DNA of 64,000 nucleotides, taken from positions 291,954 to 355,953 of the forward strand of contig JANQSG010000021.1 of NCBI GenBank assembly GCA_028284185.1, given 5' to 3'. Made by a program: the position numbers and the translations under genes. The notes beneath the pieces were generated by a model. That model was given only the letters and a program-made list of their open reading frames with translations. It was not told where the DNA came from and did not search any database. This DNA comes from Kangiella sp. (GTDB lineage Bacteria; Pseudomonadota; Gammaproteobacteria; Enterobacterales; Kangiellaceae). This document shows positions 26,577-35,547 of the stretch, in pieces (within the stretch, counting starts at the first letter, position 1; every line of letters starts with the position of its first letter).

Positions 26577-27146
26577 ATGAAATCTTCATTTAAAATTCTT
26601 ACGTTATGCCTGGTGCTTATCAGCCTTTCAGCTTGTTCCACTATTAAAGGCTCTTCAGTGCCTGAAAAGCGCAATTATGTGCTAAAAATGCAGCAAGAGA
26701 CCCTGAATCAGCTTTATCAGAAACATCCTCAAGCTCGCAGTCAGATTGCCAGTTCAGCTGGCTATGCCATTTTCAGCAACATTAATACCAACATTATTTT
26801 TGTCACTACTAGCGGTGGCTATGGTGTGGCTACCAATAATGCCTCCCGCCATCAAACCTTTATGCGCATGGCAGGATTCGGAGTTGGTTTAGGTGCAGGT
26901 GTGCGTGATATGCGTTTAGTGATGATTTTCAAAAAGCGCCATGACTTTGACAGTTTTGTGGATAATGGCTGGGATCTATCGGGGCAAGCCGGAGCAGCAG
27001 CGCAGTCAGATGAGCAAGGCGGTCATGTTAATGCGACTCAATCGGTTGATGCTGATGTTATCACCTACCAATTAACTAAAGCAGGGCTTTCGATTGAAGC
27101 AACTATTGATGGTACTAAATTCTGGAAAGATGACGAGCTTAATTAA
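26577..27146 (+). CDS. SYLF/YSC84-domain lipoprotein
   Basis: 189 residues. Lipobox LSAC (lipidated Cys20). The mature part is the YSC84/SYLF lipid-binding domain: ARSQIASSAGYAIFSNINTN, TTSGGYGVATNN and GLGAGVRDMRLVMIF are characteristic. In bacteria such proteins sit in the envelope, but their exact role is unclear. It faces the convergent diguanylate cyclase gene with 18 bases between stops. Confidence 0.88.
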   Translation: MKSSFKILTLCLVLISLSACSTIKGSSVPEKRNYVLKMQQETLNQLYQKHPQARSQIASSAGYAIFSNINTNIIFVTTSGGYGVATNNASRHQTFMRMAGFGVGLGAGVRDMRLVMIFKKRHDFDSFVDNGWDLSGQAGAAAQSDEQGGHVNATQSVDADVITYQLTKAGLSIEATIDGTKFWKDDELN

Positions 27147-27164
27147 ATTTAAATAAAATAACTT

Positions 27165-28382
27165 TTAAGTCTTATGCAGTTCATTAAAAACTAATTCTAC
27201 ATTATAGACTGCAACTTGATCGCGGCCGTTGCGCTTGGCTGAATACATGGCTTTGTCAGCATCATTAATTAATTTTCTAAGATCAGCGGAATTTTTAAGG
27301 GTGGCATTGGCAATACCAATGCTCACCGTAAAATGAATCTCTTGTTCATCGATAACCAATAGCGTATTTCTAACTTTATCGCAGATATAATTAGCTTTGC
27401 GCTCAGCTTGCTGGACATCGCTATTAGGTAAAGCCAAAATAAACTCTTCACCGCCAGTTCGACCAAAAAGATTTTTTAGTGGTGCTTCCTCTGACACAAT
27501 TTGAGCAAAATGCTGTAGCGCCTTATCCCCAATTGCATGACCATAGTTATCATTAATCTGCTTAAAATAATCCAGATCCAAGACCAGAACACTAATGCTG
27601 GTTCCCTTTTCTTCTTCAACCAGTTTTTGACACTCTTCAAAAACAGCTCGTCGATTCAATAAATTGGTAAGCGGATCTCTATCGGCAAGTTTTTTCAGAT
27701 TATTCTGCAATACCAAATTAGTTAACATGGCAAAAGAAATGGTACTCCAAAAGATAAATACTGAAATCTCCAACATCACCCAAGTCGAACCTGATCCACC
27801 TTCTAGCAAAGTTTTATTATCATCTAAATAAAAAGTTAGAAATATACGCGATAAAAAGAAAAAGGCATGGAAAACTAATCCTATAGCTACCATAAGCCCT
27901 ACTCCTTTTGCACTTTTAATGGTCGGCCAAAGAATGATAAGAGCCCTACACATCACTAAAAAAATCAAGCTATTTATAAGAATAACCCGTGTATTGAGTG
28001 AATCTTGTATGTATGAATAATAATAAAAGAGGATTATAATGGTAGCGGTCAGTAATAATTCAAACATTAACGGAACCGAGTTTACTCCTTGGTATCGGCT
28101 AACGCCCCGTAAAAAAATGAATGTACTGATAATAATTAAGGCATTGACAATCACTATCGTTATCTGCGGCGACAAAATATCTCGGGAAAGCAGGCATAAC
28201 AAACCTGCGGCTAATAACCACTGGGTTATAGCCCACTCCTTGGTTCCCCTGACATGCCGATTCATTCGCCAATTGATGGTAAGCATGGCAGCAGCAAGCA
28301 CACCCAGTAAACCATTGACAAAGACCAGTGTAGGGATATTTAAAGAAAACTCTGAAATAGTAATGTCCTCCGTGAGCGCCAT
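27165..28382 (-). CDS. Membrane-anchored diguanylate cyclase (GGDEF)
   Basis: 405 residues. The N-terminal 220 residues hold six or seven membrane helices, a possible sensor. The C-terminal GGDEF domain follows: DPLTNLLNRRAVFEE, LDLDYFKQINDNYGHAIGD, and the active loop GRTGGEEFIL near residue 308. GGEEF is an active variant. The RxxD inhibitory site is replaced (PLKN), so product inhibition is probably absent. It makes cyclic di-GMP; the signal sensed is unknown. Confidence 0.93.
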   Translation of the reverse strand: MALTEDITISEFSLNIPTLVFVNGLLGVLAAAMLTINWRMNRHVRGTKEWAITQWLLAAGLLCLLSRDILSPQITIVIVNALIIISTFIFLRGVSRYQGVNSVPLMFELLLTATIIILFYYYSYIQDSLNTRVILINSLIFLVMCRALIILWPTIKSAKGVGLMVAIGLVFHAFFFLSRIFLTFYLDDNKTLLEGGSGSTWVMLEISVFIFWSTISFAMLTNLVLQNNLKKLADRDPLTNLLNRRAVFEECQKLVEEEKGTSISVLVLDLDYFKQINDNYGHAIGDKALQHFAQIVSEEAPLKNLFGRTGGEEFILALPNSDVQQAERKANYICDKVRNTLLVIDEQEIHFTVSIGIANATLKNSADLRKLINDADKAMYSAKRNGRDQVAVYNVELVFNELHKT

Positions 28383-28712
28383 TATGCCACTGTCAGCTTT
28401 TTTTACAAGTCATATTTGCATTAATCAGATTGACTCTGAAACAAGACGCCAACTCAAGCTGTAAACTCTGCTTATCAACTGGATCGTTAGCAGTCTAGGA
28501 AATATCGCCAGAAGAAGCATATTCAGATAAATATATGCTAACTTGCATCAAATGTCGCGAACAGCTGCTAAATTCTGGTATTGAGGTAAGTCATTGGCAT
28601 TGCTTGAATGACAGTATCTAGAGCCGAATTCTCACTAACTTCAAATCCTTTACATATCAAGGGTCGCGTGAAGATCAATCTATTGTGATCATTGCTGCTT
28701 ATATTAAAACCC
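28383..28712. other. Gene-free stretch
   Basis: 330 bases between the diguanylate cyclase start and the stop of the GNAT gene, both on the minus strand. I see no convincing gene, strong hairpin or repeat. It should contain the promoter of the cyclase. Confidence 0.5.
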
Positions 28713-29216
28713 TTAATCCTCTGGTTTTAGAGCAAAAAGAGCCAAAATCTCTGCTTCTAATGCAAATTGTTTTTGACATTTTAGCCCTATTTTTTCAAGC
28801 AGTTTTATTGAAGCTGAATTTTTTGGGCTGGTGATGGCATAAATGTTAGGCCATTGATACTGGGTTATGCCGTAGTCCAAACATGCCTTAGCGGATTCAG
28901 TACCATAACCTTGACCATAAACTTCAGGCAAAAAAGCAAAACCAATATCCGGCCAATCCAGATAGTCTCTTTTAAAAAAGCCGCATAAGCCCAGAGGTTC
29001 TTTGCTGGCTTTGTCTTGCACCAACCAAGCACCATAACCATTAGCTTGATAGGACTCAAATGGCCCTGTTTTAATAAAGTCCTCGGCATCCGTCAGAGTT
29101 TTCACACCACGATCGCCAATAAATTTTAACCAATCTTCAGTATTGACCAATTCTAATATGAATGGAGCATCTGCAAACCTGAAAGGCCTGATGAACAAAC
29201 GTTCTGTAATAATCAA
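28713..29216 (-). CDS. GNAT family N-acetyltransferase (RimJ-like)
   Basis: 167 residues. Acetyltransf_3 pattern: TERLFIRPFRFADAPFILEL at the N-terminus, GLCGFFKRDYLDWPDIGFAF, then the acetyl-CoA loop EVYGQGYGTESAKACL near 105-120 and NSASIKLLEKIGL near 140. Substrate unknown; RimJ/RimL relatives modify N-terminal amines or small amines. Confidence 0.9.
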   Translation of the reverse strand: MIITERLFIRPFRFADAPFILELVNTEDWLKFIGDRGVKTLTDAEDFIKTGPFESYQANGYGAWLVQDKASKEPLGLCGFFKRDYLDWPDIGFAFLPEVYGQGYGTESAKACLDYGITQYQWPNIYAITSPKNSASIKLLEKIGLKCQKQFALEAEILALFALKPED

Positions 29217-29359
29217 TATTATCTAACCCTTTGTTTTTATTAAATATATCTTAGCGTCAATAGTTTATAGCCACAATGAATTTTATCAGCCTTTTACTGT
29301 CTAATTTTTGTACAGATTGATTTTGATAACACTGTTTTTCCTCTGTGAAGGAGTATTGT

Positions 29360-29896
29360 ATGGGACAATTATTGTATGAATCTGATGAATTTATTCCATT
29401 AGAAGAAACCTACCACGACTTAAAAGATCATGGTATTGAAGATAAAGATCTGCATGTTTTCGCCAAACATCAAGGAAAAGTGCTCAGACATGGCCTCAAT
29501 GCCGCAAATTTCTGGTACAAAACTAATTTGGCTAATAGTGCCATTCGAGGCCTATTAATTGGTACCGGAGCAGGCTTGTTAATGGCCTGGTTATTCAGTT
29601 CCAGTAATTTCTTTGAAGGTAATTATGGTACCAGCGGATTTATTCTAACCATGCTATTAGGCATGGGCTTTGGTGCCTGGCTAGGCGGGTTTCTTGGTTT
29701 GCAATCGCGTAATTATAATCTACGTAAATACTATAAATATGTGGATGAAGGAAAATATTTATTACTGATCGATGCACATGGTAAAAATGTGGATGCCATT
29801 AAATCGAGCATTAAAAACAGACATCCACAGCTACTATTTTTAAGTGATCAAATAGAAACCATCGTACCTTTTGAAAAGTTTCAGAGCACTCATTAA
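29360..29896 (+). CDS. Membrane protein with glycine-zipper-like pair of helices
   Basis: A GTG at 29345 is in frame, but AAGGAG lies at 29348-29353, inside that extension, and correctly spaced from the ATG at 29360; I take the ATG (178 residues). A soluble N-terminal part (ETYHDLKDHGIEDKDLHVFA) is followed by two glycine-rich helices (IRGLLIGTGAGLLMAWLF, FILTMLLGMGFGAWLGGFLG) and a C-terminal soluble part. It resembles DUF1269-type membrane proteins; function unknown. A terminator follows. Confidence 0.78.
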   Translation: MGQLLYESDEFIPLEETYHDLKDHGIEDKDLHVFAKHQGKVLRHGLNAANFWYKTNLANSAIRGLLIGTGAGLLMAWLFSSSNFFEGNYGTSGFILTMLLGMGFGAWLGGFLGLQSRNYNLRKYYKYVDEGKYLLLIDAHGKNVDAIKSSIKNRHPQLLFLSDQIETIVPFEKFQSTH

Positions 29897-29992
29897 TCTT
29901 TTCGCAAATAAAAATCCTGTCATTCATCACGGGCACTTCCTATGGTCGCCCGTGAAAGCGAGAATAACTAGTAAAGCCTAGTTTTAGTACAC

Positions 29993-30016
29993 GCCTTTTT
30001 ATATAAAGGCTTTTTT
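29993..30016 (+). terminator. Rho-independent terminator
   Basis: GCCTTT (29993-29998), 6-base loop, AAAGGC (30005-30010) and then six T. About 100 bases after the preceding plus-strand gene. A second hairpin with 7-base GC-rich arms (CACGGGC 29928-29934, GCCCGTG 29948-29954) lies in between. Confidence 0.8.
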
Positions 30017-30135
30017 AATTGTAAGCATTAACTTTAATAAACTTATTTTTTAACTGTTTTCCAAACCATAAATCCAATTGTGCAAATTGGCAATGAGTCT
30101 GCTAGAGTTATGCAACAACTTCGATAAAAACCAAT

Positions 30136-31875
30136 ATGTTAAATGTTACTATGTTAAGAACTATAAAAACCATAAGCCTTATTATTACTTCACTAACCTG
30201 TTTTGATTTATTAGCCGCAGACAGGATCACAGGCCATCCAGAAGCCACCCGCTCGGAAATAATAGCACCTAATGCTATGGCCGCTACCAGCCAGCCATTA
30301 GCCACGCAAATAGCTTTAGACGTTATGAAAAATGGCGGCAATGCAATTGATGCAGCCATAGCTGCGAATGCAGCACTAGGCTTAATGGAACCTACAGGCT
30401 CAGGTATTGGTGGCGATCTCTACGCTATCGTTTGGGATGCTAAAAGCCAAAAGCTCTATGGTCTAAATGCCTCCGGACGCTCTCCTCTTAGCTTAAGTTA
30501 TACTCAATTGGCAGCAGAACTTAAGAAGCTAAATCGCAAAAACATTCCACCTTATGGTGTTTTGCCAATTTCTGTACCGGGTGCTGTAGATGGTTGGTTC
30601 GAGCTGCATAAAAAGTTTGGTCAATTACCCATGAATCAAATATTGCAACCGGCTATCAGCTATGCAGAAAAAGGATTTCCTGTTTCAGAATTAATTACTT
30701 ATTACTGGGATCGAAGCGTGCCACGTTTAAGCCCACAAGTCGGTGCTTTTAAAGATACTTTTACTATTAATGGCAAAGCTCCGCAAAAAGGCCAAATTTT
30801 CAAAAACCCAGAGCTCGCCAATACCTATAAACTGCTTGCCAAAAAAGGTCGAGATATTTTTTATAAAGGATTAATTGCCAACCAAATTGATCGATTTATG
30901 CGAGCTAATGGCGGCTATTTGCGTTACGAAGATTTTGCCCAACATAAATCCGATTGGGTTGAACCTTTAGGGGTTGAATATAAGGGGCATACCCTGTGGG
31001 AACTGCCACCCAATGGTCAGGGCATTGCGGCATTACAAATGCTACAAATACTAAAAAATTTCGACTTAAAATCTATGGGCTTTAACTCGCCAGAATCTTT
31101 ACATACCTTAATCGAAGCCAAGAAGTTAGTATTCGAAGATCGTGCTAAATTTTATGTTGATACCGATTTTTCAAAACAACCAATTGCCCAATTAATTTCC
31201 GAAAATTATGGTAAAGAACGTGCCAAACTGATTGGTAAACGCGCCGCTCTTCGGGTTGAAGCTGGTAATAAAAACTTGCTGGAAGGTGATACTATTTATC
31301 TAACCACTGCCGATTCAGCAGGCAATATGGTGTCATTAATTCAAAGCAATTATCGTGGTATGGGTTCAGGCGTAGTGGTTCCTGGTTTAGGCTTTGGTTT
31401 TCAAGATCGTGGACAACTTTTCTCAATGGATAAAGAGCACGCTAATGTTTATGAGCCAGGCAAACGCCCTTTTCATACCATTATTCCAGCTTTTGTCACC
31501 AAGGGCGGCAAGCCTTTTATGAGCTATGGTGTTATGGGCGGCGCTATGCAGCCGCAAGGCCATGTGCAAATTCTGGTCAATATGATTGATTATGGTATGG
31601 GTTTACAGGAAGCTGGTGATGTGGCTCGTTGGCAACATCTAGGTTCAACCGAACCCACCGAATCACAAGCCAAATATTTAACTAACGGTGGCTATGTAGA
31701 ACTTGAATCCACAGTGCCGCAAGCAACAGTTAGAGCTTTAAAGCAACTGGGACATGATATTCGTACCGGCAACGGCGGCTTTGGTGGCTACCAGGCCATT
31801 ATGTGGGATGATAAAAACAAAGTGTATTACGGTGCTTCTGAGTCCAGAAAAGATGGCCAAGCAGCTGGTTATTAA
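30136..31875 (+). CDS. ggt: Gamma-glutamyltransferase
   Basis: 579 residues. N-terminal signal peptide (LLAADR near residue 30). Family strings: APNAMAATSQPLATQIAL, GGNAIDAAIAAN, TGSGIGGDLYAIVW, and the maturation site before the small subunit GDTIYLTTADSAGNMVS, where the nucleophilic Thr lies near residue 390. MGGAMQPQGHVQILVNM closes the active site. It splits glutathione and other gamma-glutamyl compounds in the periplasm. Two ATGs (30136, 30151) are possible starts. Its stop overlaps the convergent alkB stop. Confidence 0.94.
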   Translation: MLNVTMLRTIKTISLIITSLTCFDLLAADRITGHPEATRSEIIAPNAMAATSQPLATQIALDVMKNGGNAIDAAIAANAALGLMEPTGSGIGGDLYAIVWDAKSQKLYGLNASGRSPLSLSYTQLAAELKKLNRKNIPPYGVLPISVPGAVDGWFELHKKFGQLPMNQILQPAISYAEKGFPVSELITYYWDRSVPRLSPQVGAFKDTFTINGKAPQKGQIFKNPELANTYKLLAKKGRDIFYKGLIANQIDRFMRANGGYLRYEDFAQHKSDWVEPLGVEYKGHTLWELPPNGQGIAALQMLQILKNFDLKSMGFNSPESLHTLIEAKKLVFEDRAKFYVDTDFSKQPIAQLISENYGKERAKLIGKRAALRVEAGNKNLLEGDTIYLTTADSAGNMVSLIQSNYRGMGSGVVVPGLGFGFQDRGQLFSMDKEHANVYEPGKRPFHTIIPAFVTKGGKPFMSYGVMGGAMQPQGHVQILVNMIDYGMGLQEAGDVARWQHLGSTEPTESQAKYLTNGGYVELESTVPQATVRALKQLGHDIRTGNGGFGGYQAIMWDDKNKVYYGASESRKDGQAAGY

Positions 31876-32966
31876 TTTTCACCCGCTGAATAATATTCAT
31901 CAATAATCGGATTGATTATTTTTTTCCATAAAGCCGGAACCAAAGCTAACAATACCATAGAAGCATAGCCTGCGGGTAATTGCGGGCTATCGTCAAAATG
32001 GCGCAAAACCTGATAACGCCGTCTGGGGTAAGCATGGTGATCGGAATGACGCTGCAAATGCAGCAATAAAATGTTGGTCAAAAAATAATTGGAGTTCCAT
32101 GAATGATGATGAGTGACTCGTTCAAAGCGACCATTATCTTTTTGTTTACGCCGTAAACCATAATGCTCAATATAATTAATAATTTCGAGCAAAGTAAAAG
32201 CAATAAAACTCTGACCCAAAAAGAAAATCACACCTTGCCAACCCCAGCCAATAAAAGCCAACACTGCCCATAACAAACTAAAGCCATACCAAATAAACAA
32301 TTCATTGGATAAACTCCAAACAGGTTTACTCTCACGCTTTAAACGTTTGGCTTCAAGTTTCCAGGCGTTGGTAATATTATGAAAATAGGCTCTTGGCAAA
32401 AAATGGTAAAGCGATTGGTTATATTGTGCTGAAGATGCATCTTTAGGTGTTGAAACATCCACATGATGCCCTCTGACATGTTCAATTTTAAAACCACCAT
32501 AACAAACCAGACTTAACAACAAGCCACCGGAATATTGTTCAAATTTGCTGTTTTTATGAATCAGTTCATGGGCCACATTAATGGAAATTACACCGCCAAT
32601 AATCCCTATATTGATAATCCAGCCGATCTTACCGATAAGAGTTAGTTCAGAAGAAATAAATTGGTTGGCGCCATAAATCAGAACCAGTAGCATCAAAGGA
32701 AGGCAAGCTAAAGTTAAGTATCTATAAAAAGCATCCTCAGAAAATTTTTTGGTCAATTCTTCGGGAACATTCATAGGATCTTGACCCAGCATAAAATCAA
32801 AAACAGGAACTAGTATAAAGAAATAAACCGAAGCAAAATACGGTGCTAAATTATAAAAACCTGTGCTTTGGCCTAACCATCCTGAAAACAACGGGATCAA
32901 CAAGGTTGTTAAAAATAAAGCAAAAGCATATTTCTTTAAAATTAATTTGCGACTTAATCTCACCAT
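31872..32966 (-). CDS. alkB: Alkane 1-monooxygenase (AlkB-type)
   Basis: 364 residues, with about six membrane helices. The histidine clusters that hold the di-iron site are intact: HELIHK near 132, EHVRGHHVDVSTPKDASSA near 159, and LQRHSDHHAYPRRRYQVL near 302, plus NYIEHYGL, an AlkB signature. These separate it from simple fatty-acid desaturases. It would hydroxylate medium-chain alkanes or related chains. No rubredoxin or rubredoxin reductase lies beside it. Confidence 0.93.
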   Translation of the reverse strand: MVRLSRKLILKKYAFALFLTTLLIPLFSGWLGQSTGFYNLAPYFASVYFFILVPVFDFMLGQDPMNVPEELTKKFSEDAFYRYLTLACLPLMLLVLIYGANQFISSELTLIGKIGWIINIGIIGGVISINVAHELIHKNSKFEQYSGGLLLSLVCYGGFKIEHVRGHHVDVSTPKDASSAQYNQSLYHFLPRAYFHNITNAWKLEAKRLKRESKPVWSLSNELFIWYGFSLLWAVLAFIGWGWQGVIFFLGQSFIAFTLLEIINYIEHYGLRRKQKDNGRFERVTHHHSWNSNYFLTNILLLHLQRHSDHHAYPRRRYQVLRHFDDSPQLPAGYASMVLLALVPALWKKIINPIIDEYYSAGEN

Positions 32967-32977
32967 TTATACAAAAA

Positions 32978-33598
32978 CTATTTCCTATTAAAAATATAAG
33001 CGCCCTTTACTGCACCCCATACCTGTTTATCATTAGCATCAAAGCCCTGATCCCAACTTTCTATCCTATTTGGATAAACCGTCACTATTGAAGTCGCATA
33101 GCTTGCGCCACGCAAATTACTTTCACAAGCCTTGTCATCGGTACTACCACTATAAATGCCAGAATTATAGGTTAGATAAACAGAACAACCTTTTCGTTCA
33201 ATCAAATCACCAGGCTCAAGCGCAGCAAATAATGTCTTATTATTTTGGGCTCCGATGAAAATTTTTGGATCTTTAAGCGCATAAACTTTACTTTTGAAAC
33301 GATTGGGTGCTAGTTGAGTCAGATGATAAACCCTTTGTCGATAAGGCTTATCAAGAGAATCTGAAACCGCTTGTTCCACATAGAGCCAAACACCATCGGT
33401 ACGCTCTTGCCAAATTGGCCGCATTTCAAGATTGATATCATAATAATTCTTATCTGAAATGGACTGTTGATTGCTATTAAAACTACCTGTCATCCTTTGA
33501 GCAAGCTCCTGCAAAGGCGCTTGTTGCCTAGTTTGTAAGCCTACACAGGCCGTTAATAGAATAATAAATAACAATACAAGCAAAACTTTAAACTTCAT
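32978..33598 (-). CDS. CpcT/CpeT-like lipoprotein
   Basis: 206 residues. Lipobox LLTAC (lipidated Cys18). The body matches the CpcT/CpeT (DUF1001) lyase fold: MTGSFNSNQQSISDKNYYD, MRPIWQERTDGVWLYVEQA and PYRQRVYHL. In cyanobacteria the family attaches bilins to phycobiliproteins; non-phototrophs also carry it with unknown function. Here the protein is an outer-membrane-type lipoprotein. It lies 11 bases upstream of alkB, and its start touches the GFA gene stop (shared base), so the three may be one transcript. Confidence 0.85.
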   Translation of the reverse strand: MKFKVLLVLLFIILLTACVGLQTRQQAPLQELAQRMTGSFNSNQQSISDKNYYDINLEMRPIWQERTDGVWLYVEQAVSDSLDKPYRQRVYHLTQLAPNRFKSKVYALKDPKIFIGAQNNKTLFAALEPGDLIERKGCSVYLTYNSGIYSGSTDDKACESNLRGASYATSIVTVYPNRIESWDQGFDANDKQVWGAVKGAYIFNRK

Positions 33599-34041
33599 TA
33601 TTTGTCCTCAATAGTGATAGGCATCCAAATCGCTTTCCATCGCGTCAGCTTATCTTCTTCAGAAAGCTTTTTCGGTGAAATGTTTTCCAATTTACCAACT
33701 GCAGAAAAATCTTCCAGCAGTGTTGCATTTAAAGAACCAATTAATTGTCCGTTATTCTGATAGCTCGCACAAATTACATCATCACAATTTGCACAAGCCA
33801 AAAATTGAGCTTGCATGGAACCTTGATGATAACTCTTTAGAACTTCAACAGTTTTTATTGTTAAATACCCATTAGAATTCGACAAATAACTGATATCTCG
33901 TTCCATACAAAAATCACAATCGCATTTTCTTGCTACACACTCAGAGAGCTGCTGTTCAAATCGCAAGTCAAACGCTACTTGTCCACAACTGCATTGACCA
34001 TGATAAAAATACAAACTAGTCCCACTCCTTGTTAAAATCAA
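33598..34041 (-). CDS. GFA / CENP-V family zinc protein
   Basis: 147 residues. The cysteine pattern CSCGQV, CDCDFCMER and CANCDD is the GFA/CENP-V zinc fold, historically linked to glutathione-dependent formaldehyde activation but mostly of unknown substrate. The start may be at the ATG given or slightly downstream. First of a likely three-gene run with the CpcT-like protein and alkB. Confidence 0.85.
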   Translation of the reverse strand: MILTRSGTSLYFYHGQCSCGQVAFDLRFEQQLSECVARKCDCDFCMERDISYLSNSNGYLTIKTVEVLKSYHQGSMQAQFLACANCDDVICASYQNNGQLIGSLNATLLEDFSAVGKLENISPKKLSEEDKLTRWKAIWMPITIEDK

Positions 34042-34089
34042 GCATAAAAACTGATAATCTAAGCTTAATTACAAAACGAATAATTTATT

Positions 34090-35382
34090 ATGTCACAGCC
34101 CTACCCCAACAGCTATTACGCCGCAACCACTAACTATCAATTAGAGTCTAATGAAATTCCCAATAATTTAGAAGTTGAGACCTGTATTATTGGTGCCGGC
34201 TATGCAGGTTTAATGACGGCTTTAGGTTTAATCGAACGCGGTCATAACAATGTAGCGATAATCGAAAAACATAAAGTTGGCTGGGGCTGCTCTGGCCGCA
34301 ATGGCGGTTTTGTGTTTGGTGGTTATTCCTTAGGACCGAAAGCTCTAGTTAAACAAGTTGGTGAAAAGAAAGCCTATGATTTATACCAGCTCACTAAATC
34401 TGCAGTGGACTTAATTCGCCATCGTGTTAAACAATACAATATCGACTGCGATCTAGTGGACAAAGGCGTTATTTGGACTAATTGGTTTAAAGACCAAAAA
34501 TTGCTCAAGAATGAGCAAGCTTTTATGCGCAATAAGATGGGCGTAGACTGGACCTATCTTTCACCAGAAGAGTTGCGACAACAAATTAATACCGAACGCT
34601 ATCATGGCGGTTTGTTTGAACCCAACGCCATGCACTTTCATCCCTTAAACTATGCGCTAGGGATTTCTCAGGAAATAATCAAACAAGGCGGTCAAATCTT
34701 TGAAGATTGCGAAGTGCTTGATATTGACTATCAGTCTGCGGTAAAAACCATTAAAGCTGCGCAAGGCCAAATCAAAGCAAAAAACGTTGTGGTTTCTGGT
34801 GGTGGCTATTTAGACAATTTATGCAAACCCATTGCTCGTTCTATTCTACCCATAGCGACCTATGTTATGGCTACGGAACCACTTGGAGAACGTTTAAAAG
34901 ATTTTATTAATACTCAGGCTGCCATTTACGATACTCGCTTTGCCTTTGATTACTATCGTCCTTTACAAGATACTCGAATTCTTTGGGGCGGCCGCATTCA
35001 TGCAAATACCAAGAAACCAAAAGATCTCGATCATTTATTAAAAAAAGATCTAGCCAAAGTCTTTCCCGAATTAACTGATATCAAGGTCGAATATGACTGG
35101 CAGGGTTGGATGGCTTATGCACGCCATCAAATGGCGCAAATTGGCGAGTTAGCCCCTGATGTCTGGTATGGTATCGGTTTTGGTGGTCATGGTGTGGCGC
35201 CTACCACCGCTGCGGGTGAAATATTAGCCGAAGCTATATCTGGGCGAGGTACAACCTACAAACAATTCCAACCATGGGGCTTACCCTGGAATGGCGGGGC
35301 TCTGGGGCCTACAGCCGCACAACTTAGCTACTGGTGGTACCAATTAAAAGATTGGCTAAAAGAAAAAACCAGTACTATATAA
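34090..35382 (+). CDS. FAD-dependent oxidoreductase (DAO/PuuB-like)
   Basis: 430 residues. The FAD-binding motif VETCIIGAGYAGLMTALGL lies near residue 30, followed by GWGCSGRNGGFVFGGY, a mark of the gamma-glutamylputrescine-oxidase-like branch of the D-amino acid oxidase family. The C-terminal GIGFGGHGVAPTTAAGE completes the FAD site. Likely substrate: an amine or amino acid; PuuB-like activity is a guess. Divergent from the GFA gene, with 48 bases between. A terminator follows. Confidence 0.9.
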   Translation: MSQPYPNSYYAATTNYQLESNEIPNNLEVETCIIGAGYAGLMTALGLIERGHNNVAIIEKHKVGWGCSGRNGGFVFGGYSLGPKALVKQVGEKKAYDLYQLTKSAVDLIRHRVKQYNIDCDLVDKGVIWTNWFKDQKLLKNEQAFMRNKMGVDWTYLSPEELRQQINTERYHGGLFEPNAMHFHPLNYALGISQEIIKQGGQIFEDCEVLDIDYQSAVKTIKAAQGQIKAKNVVVSGGGYLDNLCKPIARSILPIATYVMATEPLGERLKDFINTQAAIYDTRFAFDYYRPLQDTRILWGGRIHANTKKPKDLDHLLKKDLAKVFPELTDIKVEYDWQGWMAYARHQMAQIGELAPDVWYGIGFGGHGVAPTTAAGEILAEAISGRGTTYKQFQPWGLPWNGGALGPTAAQLSYWWYQLKDWLKEKTSTI

Positions 35383-35516
35383 ATCTGCACACTTTTTTCA
35401 CATGGTTGATGTTAATTTAATTTTGAAATAAGCCGATTCTGTATCCATCATCAAAGGATTAGAGGTTTATTTCAATGTCGTTTTAAGATTAATGACATAC
35501 CCTAAAGTAGTAGCTT

Positions 35517-35541
35517 AAAGCGCCGAAAGGCGCTTTTTTTT
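35517..35541 (+). terminator. Rho-independent terminator
   Basis: AAAGCGCC (35517-35524), GAAA tetraloop, GGCGCTTT (35529-35536), with the T run extending to 35541. Ends the FAD oxidoreductase transcript; just before the convergent DUF5694 gene stop. Confidence 0.9.
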
Positions 35542-35547
35542 ACCCAA

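Noticed and set aside
28535..28621. A 28-codon frame with a CxxC pair (MLTCIKCREQ...)
   Set aside because: No SD, no terminator and no promoter sign; likely chance in AT-rich intergenic DNA.
32978..33598. CpcT-like gene as evidence of a phototroph or of transfer from cyanobacteria
   Set aside because: The family is widespread in non-phototrophs, base composition looks like its neighbours, and no other photosynthesis gene is present.
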